Below are positions 21,579 through 32,939 of a stretch of 64,000 bases of DNA, in pieces; position 1 is the first letter of the stretch, and each line of letters opens with the position of its first letter. The notes under the pieces were generated by a model. The model had not been told where the DNA came from, made no database searches, and was given only the letters and a program-made list of their open reading frames with translations. This DNA comes from Molossus alvarezi (Eukaryota > Chordata > Mammalia > Chiroptera > Molossidae), in assembly GCA_037176705.1 (NCBI GenBank), contig CM073907.1:15717001-15781000 (forward strand), given 5' to 3'. A program made the position numbers and the translations under genes.

Positions 21579-24500
21579 TTATATTCCAGAAATCAGTGAG
21601 ATCATATGAAATTTGTCTTTCACTGCTTGGCTTGTTTCACTTAGGATGATACTTTCCAGGTCCCTCCATGTAGTCTCAAAGGAAAAGAGATCTTTCTTTC
21701 TTACCGCTGCGTAGTACTCCATTGTGTATATGTACCACAGCTTTTTAATCCATTCGTCTACTGATGGGCACTTGGGCTGTTTCCAGATCTTAGCGATTGT
21801 AAATAGTGCTGCTACAAAGATGGGGGTACATATATTCTTTCTGATTGGTGTTTCAGGCTTCTTAGGGTATATTCCTAGAAGTGGGATCACTGGGTCAAAT
21901 GGGAGTTCAATTTTTAATTTTTTGAGGTGACACCATATTGTTTTCCATAGTGGCTGCACCAGTCTGCATTCCCACCAACAGTGTACTAGAGTCCCCTTTT
22001 CTCCACACCCTCGCCAACACTTGTTGTTTGATGATTTGTTGATGGCGGCCATTCTGACAGGTGTGAGGTGATACCTCATTGTTGTTTTGATTTGCATCTC
22101 TCTGATGATTAGTGATGATGAACATTTCTTCATATGTCTCTTAGCCATTTGTATGTCCTGTTTGGAGAGGTGTCTATTTAGTTCCTCTGCCCATTTTTTA
22201 ATTGGATTCTTTGTCTTCCTTTTGTGGAGTTGTATGAGCTCTCTATATGTATTGGAAATTAACCCCTTATCTGATATATCATTGGCAATTATGCTCTCCC
22301 ATACAGTGGGTAGCCTTTCCGTTTTGATGATTGTATCTTTCGCTGTGCAGAAGCTTTTGAGTTTGATGTAGTCCCATGTGTTCATTTTCTCCTTTGTTTC
22401 TATTGCCTTAGGTGATGTGTCAGTAAAAATTCTGCTGCGTATGATGTCTGATATTTTGTTGCCCACAGTCTCCTCTAGGATTTTTATGGATTCATGAGTT
22501 ACATTTAAGTCTTTTATCCATTTTGAGTTTATTTTGGTGTAGGGTGTAAGTTGATGATCTAGTTTCATTTTTCAGCAAGTAGCTGTCCAATTTTCCCAGC
22601 ACCATTTATTAAAGAGGCTGTCCTTACTCCACTGAATGCTCTTGCCACCTTTGTCAAATATTAATTGAGCATATTGCCTAGAGTCCATTTCTGGGTTCTC
22701 TATTCTCTTCCACTGGTCTATATACCTGTTCTTGTGCCAGTACCAGGCTGTTTTGATTATGGTGGCTTTGTAGTATAACCTGAAATCTGGTATTGTGATC
22801 CCTCCAACTTTGTTCTTCCTTTTCAAGATTGCTGTGGCTATTCGAGGCCTTTTTTGGTTCCATATGAACTTTTGAAGTAATTGTTCTAATTCTTTGAAGT
22901 ATGCCGTTGGTATTTTGATGGGGATTGCGTTGAATCTATAGATTGCTTTGGGTAATATGGACATTTTAATGATGTTAATTCTCCCAATCCATGAACAGGG
23001 TATGTTCTTCCACTTTTTTACATCTTGCTCTATTTCTTTTTTCAAAGACCTGTAGTTTTCTGCGAATAGGTCCTTTATCTCTTTGGTTAAGTTTATTCCT
23101 AGGTATCTTAATTTTTTTGCCGCAATGGTAAATGGGATTGTTTGCTTAGTTTCTCTTTCTGTGAGTTCATCATTGGTGTATAAGAATGCCATCGATTTCT
23201 TGACGTTAATTTTGTATCCTGCTACTTTGCCAAATTCATTTATTAAGTCTAGTAAGCTTTTGGTGGAGTCTTTGGGATTTTCTATGTACAGTATCATGTC
23301 ATCTGCAAATAATGACAATTTCACTTCCTCCTTTCCAATTTGGATCCCTTTTATTTTTTCTTCCTGTCTGATTGCTGTGGCTAATACTTCCAGTACTATG
23401 TTAAATAGGAGTGGCGAAAGTGGGCATCCTTGCCTTGTTCCTGTTCTTAAGGGAAATGCTTTTAGTTTTTGCCCATTGAGTATGATGTTGGCTGTAGGTC
23501 TTTCATATATGGCCTTTATTATGTCGAGATATGATCCCTCTATTCCCACACTGCTGAGAGTTTTTATCAGAAATGGATGCTGGATTTTGTCAAAGGCTTT
23601 TTCGGCATCTATTGATATGATCATGTGGTTTTTATTCTTCAATTTATTTATGTGGCGTATCACATTTATGGATTTGCGAATATTGTACCAGCCTTGCATC
23701 CCTGGGATGAATCCCACCTGGTCATGGTGGATAATTTTTCTGGTGTATTGCTGGATTCGATTTGCTAGTATTTTGTTCAGGATTTTGGCATCTATGTTCA
23801 TCAGGGATATTGGCCTGTAGTTTTCTTTCTTTGTTGTGTCTTTTTCTGGTTTTGGAATTAGAGTTATGCTGGCTTCATAAAACGAGTGTGGAAGTCTTCC
23901 TTCTTCTTGAATTTTTTGAAATAGTTTGAGGAGAATGGGTATTAGTTCTTCTTTGAATGTTCGGTAAAACTCCCCTGTGAAGCCATCCGGGCCTGGGCTT
24001 TTGTTTGCTGGAAGAGTCTTGATTACATCTTCAATTTCTTCTGTTGTTATTGGTCTGTTCAAGTTTTCAATCTCTATCTGATCCAATTTTGGGAGACTAT
24101 GTGTTTCTAGAAATTTGTCCATTTCGCCTAAATTTTCGAATTTGTTGCCGTATAATTTTTCATAGTAGTTGTTAACGATCTTTTGTATTTCTGTAGGGTC
24201 AGTTGTTATCTCTCCTGTTTCATTTCTGATTTTATGTATTTGGGTTCTCTCTCTTTGTTTCTTGGTGAGTCTAGCTAAGGGTCCATCAATCTTGTTTATC
24301 TTTTCGAAAAACCAGCTCTTTGTTTTATTGATCCTCTGGATTGTTTTTTTGGTCTCTATGTCGTTTATTTCTGCTCTGATCCTTACTATTTCTTTTCTTC
24401 TACTTGCTCTGGGGTTTTCTTTTTGTTTACTCTCTAGTTCTTTAAGTTGTGAGGTTAGGTAGTCTATTAGAGATTTTTCTTCTTTTTTGAGGTAGGCCTG

Positions 24501-25403
24501 TAGTGCTATAAACTTCCCTCTCAGAACTGCTTTTGCTGCATCCCATAGATTTTGTATTGTTGTGTCCTCATTTTCATTGGTTTCCAGGAAGTTTTTGATT
24601 TCTTCCTTGATTTCCTCGGTGACCCATTCATTGTTTAATAACATTCTATTTAGCTTCCATGTGTTAAAATGTCTTTGCATGTTCTTCTTGCAATTGATTT
24701 CTAGTTTCATACCACTGTGGTCTGAGAAGATGCTTGTTATAATTTCAATCTTCTTGAACTTGTAGAGACTTAGTTTGTGCCCTAACATGTGGTCTATCTT
24801 TGAGAATGTCCCATGTGCACTTGAGAAGAATGTGAATTCTGTTGTTTTGGGGTGTAGTTCTCTGTAGATATCTATTAAATCCATTTGGTCTAGTGCTTCA
24901 TTTAGAGTCTCTGTTTCCTTGCTAATTTTTTGTCTAGAGGATCTATCCAGTGATGTGAGCGGGGTGTTGAAGTCCCCTGTTATGATTGTATTACTATCGA
25001 TTTCTCCTTGGAAGTCCTCCAGAAGATTTTTAATATATTTTGGTGCTCCTATATTGGGTGCATATATGTTTATCAAGGTTATATCTTCCTGTTGGATAGA
25101 TCCTTTCAATATTATGTAGTGGGCTTCTTTGTCTCTAGTTATGGCCTTCAATCTGAAGTCTATTTTATCAGATATCAGTATTGCTACCCCAGCTTTTTTT
25201 TCTTTTCCATTTGCTTGAAAGATTATTTTCCATCCCTTCACTTTCCATCTATGTGAGTCTTTTGTTGTGAGGTGGGTTTCTTGTAAACAGCATATAGATG
25301 AGTCTTGCTTTCTTATCCAGTCAGCTACTCTGTGTCTTTTTATGGGAGCATTCAGTCCATTTACATTTAAGGTGGTTATTGATATGTACTTATTTATTGC
25401 CAT
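21579..25403 (-). pseudogene. LINE-1 'F' ORF2 (endonuclease-reverse transcriptase), one premature stop
   Basis: ORF2p nicks target DNA and reverse-transcribes LINE-1 RNA. The ATG is at 25403, 45 bases after the ORF1 stop. An open stretch of 943 codons holds the endonuclease (QETHL, IYAPN, TGDFNTP, SKIDH and SDHSG motifs, first 240 residues) and the reverse transcriptase ([20 protein letters not shown], and FADDMILY near residue 700). It ends at a TGA (22574-22572). The frame then continues for a lysine codon plus 329 codons with the cysteine motif [18 protein letters not shown], to a stop at 21579-21581. The total is about 1,274 codons, the usual LINE-1 ORF2 length. Related copies here have a sense codon (AAA or AGA) at that TGA, so a point change explains it. 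As it stands, the product would lack the C-terminal segment. Confidence 0.9.
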
Positions 25404-25448
25404 TTTTGTTTAGTGTGGTTCTGTTTTTCTTCCCATTTCTCCTGGTAA

Positions 25449-26448
25449 TTACAGCAGTCCTTTTAACATTTCTTGCAGTGCTGGTTTGGTGCTAATGTAC
25501 TCCCTTAGCCTTATTTTGTCTGGGAAGCTCTTTATTTGGCCTTCTATTTTGAACGATAGCCTTGCTGGGTAGAGTAGTCTTGGATTCATATCCTTGTTTT
25601 TCATGACCTTGATTACTTCATGCCATTCCCTTCGAGCCTGTAATGTTTCTTGTGAGAAGTCAGCTGAGAGCCTTATGGGGGTTCCTTTGTAGGTAACCTG
25701 TTGCTTATCTCTTGCTGCTTTTAGGATTCTCTCTTTGTCTTGAATTTTTGGCAGTTTGATTACTATGTGTCTTGGTGTGGGCCTGTTTGGGTTCTTCTTA
25801 CTTGGGGCTCTCTGAGCTTCTTGAACTTGAATGCCTTCTTCCTTCACCAAATTAGGGAAGTTTTCTGTCACTATTTCTTTGAATATATTCTCTAGCCCTC
25901 GCTTACTTTCTTCTTCTTCAGGGACTCCTATGATACGAATATTATTACGTTTCCAGTTGTCCCACAATTCTCTTAAGCTCTCTTCTTGTTTTTTAATCTT
26001 TTTTTTCCTTTTGGTTTTCTGATTGGTTGATTTCTTCTAGCCTGTCTTCTAATTCACTGATCCGGTCCTCAGCTTCCCCTACTCTGCTTTTTAGACCTTC
26101 CAGTGTGTTTTTCATTTCCGATATGTCATTCTTCATTTCTTCCTGTTGGTTTTTCATTTCCAGATGGTTTATTTTCAACATTTCTATGTCTTTACTCATG
26201 TTGCTCATGTCCTTACACATGCTGTTGAGCTTCCGCAACATCATGGCTCTAAATTCTAGTTCTGTTAACTTGCTTAACTGCACCTCATTTATTTCATCTT
26301 CTGTAGAGGTCTCTTGATCTTTCATTTGGCTTTTGTTTCTGTTTCTCACCATTTTCGTTATCACAGTGGGTTTTGGAGTCTGCCAAGTTTTCCCAGTGGG
26401 TGTTGGTGTTTTGCTGTTTGTGGGTCCCTCTCCTGGGTTTGGATGCAC
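25449..26448 (-). pseudogene. LINE-1 'F' ORF1, frameshifted in an A run
   Basis: ORF1p is the trimeric RNA-binding chaperone. The coiled-coil half is open at 26448-25993 (the start is more likely the internal ATG near 26352, followed by VRNRNKSQMK). The RRM and C-terminal half is open at 25967-25449 (RPTPRHIVIK, RLLYPARLSFKIEG). The two frames meet at an eight-A run (plus-strand T run 25999-26006), where a one-base length change explains the break. No other lesion is obvious. ORF1 precedes ORF2 by about 45 bases, the normal LINE-1 order. Confidence 0.85.
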
Positions 26449-26834
26449 CAGGGAGGACCCACTTTAATCCCGCCAAGTCCCCTGTTCTCCGGGAGTCTGT
26501 GTGGCTCCAGCGGGGAGTTTAGCAGGCTATAGCGTTAGGAGGACCCATGCAGGGTGGCAAGGGAGGCGGTGGGAATAATTTCCCGTCGAGTTCCCTGGTC
26601 CTGCCCAGTTCCCTGGGGGCCAGGAGTCTGTGCAGCTTCAGCGGAGAGTTTAGCCCGCTACAGAGTTTCCAGGGCCCAGGACTGAGTGGGTGTTTCTGGT
26701 TAAGTGGTCCTCCAAGGTGTCCTTCCGCTGCCCTTTCCTGAAGGTTTGCCTTTGTTTTCCTTGTAAATCCAGTTTGGTCTTGGGAGACGGTCTGGTTCCC
26801 TCCATTCACTTCGCCGCCATTTCTCCTTCCTCCA

Positions 26835-26965
26835 ATGAAAGAATCTTATGAAAATTCATTTATCATGGTAGAGTCTGGAACTGATTAACCATGATAAACA
26901 AGGGCTGAAGTGTTTGATTTCTACCTAGGTTGGTGGTTCCCTGAGTAGTATTTGACTTGTGGTTG
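26835..26965 (-). other. Unexplained 131 bp at the 5' end of LINE-1 'F'
   Basis: Lies between the apparent LINE-1 5' start (GGAGGAAGGAGAAATGGCGG on the minus strand, near 26834) and the right-hand target-site duplication (26966). LINE-1 'A' begins at the corresponding GGCGGCG without this sequence. It could be a 5' transduction, an alternative promoter start, or an extension lost from the other copy. Confidence 0.6.
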
Positions 26966-29900
26966 GGAAGATATAATCTTGATAAACATATATGCACCCA
27001 ATATAGGAGCACCAAAATATATCAAAAATTTTCCGGAGGACTTCAAAGGAGAAATCAATAGTAATACAATCAAAGCAGGGGACTTCAAAACCCCACTGAC
27101 ATCACTGGATAGATCCTCTAGACAAAAAATGAATAAGAAAACAGAGACTCTAAATGAAGCACAAATGGATTTAATAGATATCAACAGAAAATTACACCCC
27201 AAAACTACAGAATTCACATTCTCCTCAAGTGCACATGGGACATTCTCAAAGATAGACCACATGTTAGGACACAAACTAAGTCTCTACAAGTTGAAGAAGA
27301 CTGAAATCATATCAAGCATCTTTTCAGATCACAATGGCATGAAGCTAGAAATCAACTGCAAGAAGAACATACAAAGATATTTGAATACATGGAAGCTAAA
27401 TAACATGTTAGTAAACAATGAATGGGTAACCGAAGAGATCAAGAATGAAATTTAAAAAATTCTGGAAGCCAATGAAAATGAAGACACAACAACACAAAAT
27501 CTATGGGATGCAGTGAAAGCAGTTCTGAGAGGGAAGTTTATAGAACTACAGGCCTACCTCAAAAAAAAAAAAAAAAAATCTCCAGTAGACTATCGGACCT
27601 CACAACTTAAAGAACTAGAAAGCAAACAAAAAGAAAACCCCAGACCAAGTAGAAGAAAGGAAATAGTAAAAATCAGAGCAGAAATAAATGACATGGAGTC
27701 CAAAAATACAATTCAAAAGATCAATGAAATAAAGAGCTGGTTTTTCAAAACAATAAACAAGATTGATGGACCCTCAGCTAGACTCACCAAAAAACAAAGA
27801 GAGAGAACCCAAATACACAAAATCAGAAATGAAAGAGAAGAAGTAACAACTGACACCACAGAAATACAAAAGATCATTAACAACTACTATGAACAATTAT
27901 ATGGCAAGCAATTTAACAATCTAAGCGAAATGGACAAATTTCTAGAAACACATAGTTTTTCATAACTGGACCAGGAAGAGATAGAAAAGTTGAACAGACC
28001 AATAACAGCAGAAAAAATTGAAGATGTAATCAAGAATCTCCCAGCAAACAAAAGCCCAGAACCAGATGGTTTCACAGGGGAGTTTTACCGAACATTCACA
28101 GAAGAACTAACACCCATTCTCCTCAAACTATTTCAAAAAATTCAAGAAGAAGGAAGACTTCCAAACTCGTTTTATGAGGCCAGCATAACTCTAATTACAA
28201 AACCAGAAAAAGACACGACAAAAAAAGAAAACTACAGGACAATAATCCCGATGAACATAGATACAAAAATCCTGAACAAAATACTAGCAAATAGGATCCA
28301 GCAATACACCAAAAAAATTATCCACCATGACCAAGTGGGATTCATCCCAGGGATGCAAGACTGGTACAATATTTGTAAATCAATAAACGTGATACACCAC
28401 ATAAACAAAATGAAGAATAAAAACAACATGATCATATCAATAGATGCTGAAAAAGCATTCGACAAAATCCAGCCTCCATTTCTGATAAAAACGCTCAGCA
28501 GTGTGGGAATACAGGGATTGTATCTCGACATAATAAAGGCCATATATGAAAGACCTACAGCCAACATCATACTCAATGGGCAAAAACTAAAAGCCTTGTT
28601 CTTAAGAACAGGAACAAGACAAGGATGCCCACTTCTGCCACTCTTATTTAACATACTACTGGAAGTCTTAGTCACCGCAATGAGACAGAAAGAAAAAATA
28701 AAAGAGATCCAAGTTGGAAAGGAGGAAGTAAAACTGTCATTATTTGCAGATGACATGATACTATACGTAGAAAACCCCAAAGACTCCATCAAAAATTTAC
28801 TAGACTTAATAAATGAATTTGAAAAAGTAGCAGGATACAAAATTAAAGTTAAGACATGAATGGCATTTTTATACACCAATGATGAACTCACAGAAAGAGA
28901 AACTAAGAAAACAATTCCATTTACCATTGTGAGAAAAAAAAAATTAAAATATGTAGGAATAAACTTAACCAAAGAAATAAAGGACCTATTTGCAGAAAAC
29001 TACAGGTCAATGAAAAAAGAAATAAAGGAAGATATAAAAAAGTTGAAGCACATACCCTGTTCATGGATTGGAAGAATTAATATCATTAAAATGTCCATAT
29101 ACCCAAAGCAATCTATAGATTCAATGCAATCCCCATCAAAATACCAACAGCGTACTTCACAGAATTAGAACAAGTACTTCAAAAGTTCATATGGAACCAA
29201 ATAAGACCTCAAATAGCCACAGCAATCTTGAAAAAGAAGAACAAAGTTGGAGGGATCATATTACCAGATTTCAGGTTATACTACAAAGTCACTGTAATCA
29301 AAACAGCCTGGTACTGGCACAAGAACAGGCATATAGACCAATGTAATAGAACAGAGAACCCAGAAATGGACCCAAGGCAATATGCTCAATTAATATTTGA
29401 CAAAGGTAGCAAGAGCATACAGTGGAGTAAGGACAGCCTCTTTAATAAATGGCGTTGGGGAAATTGGACAGCTACATGCAGAGAAATGAAACTAGACCTT
29501 CACCTTACACCCTACACAAGAATAAACTCAAAATAGATAAAAATCTTAAATGTGATTCATTAATCCATAAAAAACCTAGAAGAAACTGTAGGCAACAAAA
29601 TTTCAGACATGATAACACAGCAGAATTTTCACTGATACATTACCTAAGGCAATAGAAACAAAGGAGAAAATGAACACATGGGACTACATCAAACTCAAAA
29701 GCTTCTGCACAGCAAAATATACAATGATCAAAATGGAAAGGCTAGCCTCTGTATGGGATAGCATAATTGCCAATGATATATCAGATAAGGGGTAAATTTC
29801 TAATATATATAAAGTGCTCATACAACTCCACAAAAAGAAGACAAATAACCCAATTAAAAACTGGGCAGGGGAACTAAATAGACACCTCTCCAAACAGGAC

Positions 29901-30428
29901 ATACAAATGGCTAGGAGACATATGAAGAAATGCTCATCATCACTAATCATCAGAGAGATGCAAATTAAAACAACAATGAGGTATCACCTCACACCTGTCA
30001 GAATGGCCACCATCAAGAAATCATCAAACAACAAGTGTTGGCGAGGGTGTGGAGAAAAGGGGACTCTAATACACTGCTGGTGGGAATGCAGACTGGTGCA
30101 GCCGCTATGGAAAACAATATGGTGCTACCTCAAAAAATTAAAAATTAAACTTCCATTTGACTCAGTGATCCCACTCCTAGGAATATACCTTAATAAGCCT
30201 GAAACACCAATCAGAAAGGATATATGTACCTCCATGTTTGTAGCAGCACCATTTACAATAGCTAAGATCTGCAAACAGTCCCAGTGTCCATCAGTAGACG
30301 AATGGATAAAAAAGCACTGGTACATATACACAATGGAGTACTACGCAGCTATAAGAAAGAAAGATCTCTTATCCTTTGAGACTACATGGAGGGACCTGGA
30401 GAGTACCATCCTAAATGAAACAAGCTAA
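26966..30428 (+). pseudogene. LINE-1 'A' ORF2 pseudogene, remainder
   Basis: Open pieces at 26966-27455, 27513-27965, 27990-28859, 28860-29168, 29228-29536 and 29814-30428 together cover the rest of the endonuclease, the RT (FADDMILY encoded near 28744-28767) and the C-terminal zinc-knuckle region ([18 protein letters not shown] near 30037). Stops at about 27453, 27963 and 28857, and frameshifts near 29100-29160, separate them. The lesion density is much greater than in the inserted LINE-1 'F', consistent with 'A' being the older host. Confidence 0.85.
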
Positions 30429-30690
30429 GCAGAGAAAGACAAGTATCGTATGATCTCAGTTATTTGTGGAATATAATGAACATAACAGACTGAGGATTTG
30501 GGTAGTCCCAGACTCGTGGAAGTGGGGTACAGACTGACAATCCTCAGAAGAGGGGTGGTGGGGGAGAGATATACCACAGAACTTATATGCATGTATGCAT
30601 GAACAATGGACATGGACAACAAAGCTGGGCACAGGGCAAGGAGGGAGGGGGAGGGTGGAATCAGTGGTAGAAAGAGGAGAAACATTTTAA
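26966..30690 (+). mobile_element. LINE-1 'A' (plus), 3' half
   Basis: Resumes at GGAAGATATAATCTTGATAA after the inserted minus-strand LINE-1, covers the rest of ORF2 to about 30428, a 3' UTR (G-rich stretch about 30540-30660) and a short A-rich end near 30690. It is followed head-to-tail by another plus-strand LINE-1. Confidence 0.9.
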
Positions 30691-31378
30691 AAAACAAACA
30701 GATATACAGCTAAGGGAACTGTGGGACCTATGAAGCATAACAACATACACATCATATGTGTGCCAGAAGAAGAAGAAAATGAACAAGGGTTAGAAAATAT
30801 ATTTGAAGAAATAGTGACTGAAAATTTCCTTAATGTGGTGAAGGAAAAAGGCACACATGGCCAAGAAGTAAAAAAAAACCCAAGTAAGAAGTACCCAATA
30901 AGGCCCACACCAAGACTCTCAATAATAAACTGCCAAAAATTAAAGACAAAGTGAGAATTCTAAATGCAGCAAGAGATAAGCAGCACGTTACCTACAAAGA
31001 TTCCCTATAAGGCTATAAGCTGACTTCTCAACAGAAACACTACAGGCGAGAAGGGAATGGCATCATGTAATCAAGATAATGAAAAACAAGGATCTGAATA
31101 CAAGAAAACTTTATTCAGCAAGGGTATCATTCAAAATAGAAGGTGAAATAAAGAGCTTCCCAGACCAAAAAGAAAGGCCAAGAAATTATATTAGAAACAA
31201 TCCAGCACTGCAAAAAATATTTAAAAAATGACTGTAAATAGTAGAAGACTTAGAAAAAATATATAACTAAAATAAACAAAAATGACAATAAATATGTACA
31301 TATCAATAATAATCTTAAATGTAAACACGATAAATACTCTGATAAAAAATAGAGTAGCCGAATGTATAAGAAAGCATG

Positions 31379-31380
31379 AT

Positions 31381-31419
<39 letters not shown>

Positions 31420-31487
31420 CTGTCTATCTATCATCTATCTATCTATCTATCTATCTATTTATCTATCATCTATCTATCTATCTATAT
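31379..31487. repeat. Compound microsatellite (TA)n(TG)n(TCTA)n
   Basis: About 12 TA units, then 8-9 TG units, then TCTA/ATCT tetranucleotides with a few interruptions. It lies inside LINE-1 'B' ORF2 and is likely length-polymorphic. Confidence 0.95.
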
Positions 31488-32174
31488 TTACAAGAGACCC
31501 ATCTCACAACAAAAGACTCTCATAGGTTGATAGTAAAAAGATAAAAATAAATTTTTCAAATAAAAAATAAATAAAAGATGGGCAGCAATGCTCATGTTCA
31601 ATAAATAGACTTCCAATTAGAACCATAATTAGAGACAAAGAATGCCACTACATAATATCTGAAGGCTCTATTTAATAGGAAGATATAACCTAGGTAAACT
31701 TATATGCACCCAACATAAGAGTACCTAAATACATTTAAAACTAATGGAGAATTTCAAAGCAGAAATTGACAGCAATACAATCATAGCAGGGGAGTTCAAC
31801 ACCTTTCTGACATGACTAAATAGATCTTTTAGACAAAAAACTTAACAAAGAAACAGAGTCTCTAAATAATGCACTAGATCAAATGGATTTAATAGCTATC
31901 TACAATTACTCCCCAAAACTGCAAAATTCACATTCTTCTCAAGTGCACATGGGACATTCTCAAAGATAGACCACATGTTAGGACACTAAGTAAGTCTCTA
32001 CAAGTTCAAAAAATTAAAATCATATCAAGAACCTTCTCAGATCACAATGGCATGAAACTAGAAATCAAATACAACAAAAACACACAAAACCATTCTTACA
32101 CATACAGGTTAAATAGCATGTTGTTAAACAATAAATGGGTTACCAAAGAGATTAAGAAAGAAATGAAAAACTTC

Positions 32175-32424
32175 CTGGAGCCCTGGCTGGTTTCGCTTAG
32201 CCACTAGAGCATTGGCCTGCTATCCAGGAGATCCAGGTTCAGTTCCTGCTAAGGGATTGTACCTTGGTTGTAGTTTGTCCCTGGCCCTGGTTGGGTCATG
32301 TGGGTGGAAGCCACTCGATGTGTTCCTTTCACATCGATGTTTCTCTCTCTTCGTCTCTCTTCCTCCCACTCTATCTGAACAAAAAATGGAAAAATGTCCT
32401 CAAGTGAGGATAAAAAAAAAAAGA
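32175..32424 (+). mobile_element. Ves-like SINE (younger subfamily) in LINE-1 'B'
   Basis: Starts at AGCCCTGGCTGGTTTCGC (tRNA-like head), then the B-box-like GGTTCAGTTCC (32236-32246), the TTGTAGTTTGTCCCTGGCCC segment, CT-rich body, and tail with ATGTCCTCAAGTGAGGATAAAA. Imperfect flanking repeats AAAAACTTCCTGGA (32166-32179) and AAAAACTTTATAGA (about 32424-32437) mark the target-site duplication. Confidence 0.85.
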
Positions 32425-32709
32425 AAAACTTTATAGAGACCAATGAAAATGAACAAACAACACAAAATCTATGCTATGTAGCAGTCCTAAGAGGAAAGTT
32501 TATAGCACTACAGACCTACCTCAAGAAACAAGAAACATTTCTAATTGACTATCTAACCTCACAATTTAAAGAGCTAGAATGTAAACAAAAGGAAAAACCC
32601 AGAGCAAGTAGAAGAAAAAAAAACAAAAAACAGTTTTGATCAGAACAGAAATAAATGACAAAGAATCTAAAAGAACAATGCAAAAGATCAATGAAACAAA
32701 GAGGTAGTT

Positions 32710-32939
32710 TTATTTTTTATCCTCACCAGAGGACATTTTTCCATTTTTTGTTCAGAGTGGGGAGAGAGACAGAGAGAAACATCGACATGAAAGGGACACA
32801 TCGAGTGGTTGCCACCCACATGACCCAAGCAGGGTCTCGGACAAACTGCAACCCAGGTACGTGACCTTAGTGGGAACCGAACCTGGGTCTCTCTGGACTG
32901 CAGGTTGACGCTCTACCGCTGAGCCAGACTGGCCAGGGC
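32710..32939 (-). mobile_element. Ves-like SINE (younger subfamily), minus, in LINE-1 'B'
   Basis: Reverse orientation: TTATCCTCACCAGAGGACA tail at the left, GA-rich body, and head GGCTCAGCGGTAGAGCG (read on the minus strand) near 32929-32913. Flanked by AAGAGGTAGTT (32699-32709 and 32940-32950), an exact 11-bp duplication. Confidence 0.9.

Larger units (their letters stand above)
21371..26834 (-). mobile_element. Full-length, nearly intact LINE-1 'F' (minus)
   Basis: Minus-strand element with 5' UTR (about 26834-26450), ORF1, ORF2, 3' UTR (21578-21388) and poly(A) tail (plus-strand T run 21369-21387). It sits inside LINE-1 'A' and is flanked by an identical 15-bp duplication GGAAGATATAATCTT (21356-21370 and 26966-26980). 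The intact duplication and almost intact frames make it one of the youngest elements here. About 130 bp (26835-26965) between its apparent 5' end and the right-hand duplication are unexplained. Confidence 0.92.

Noticed and set aside
24169..24462. Hydrophobic open frames on the plus strand within 21579-26317.
   Set aside because: They are antisense shadows of LINE-1 ORF1/ORF2.
22572..25403. A 943-codon reverse transcriptase gene as a host gene or retron-like system.
   Set aside because: Its domains, length, neighbouring ORF1, poly(A) tail and target-site duplication are those of a LINE-1 element.
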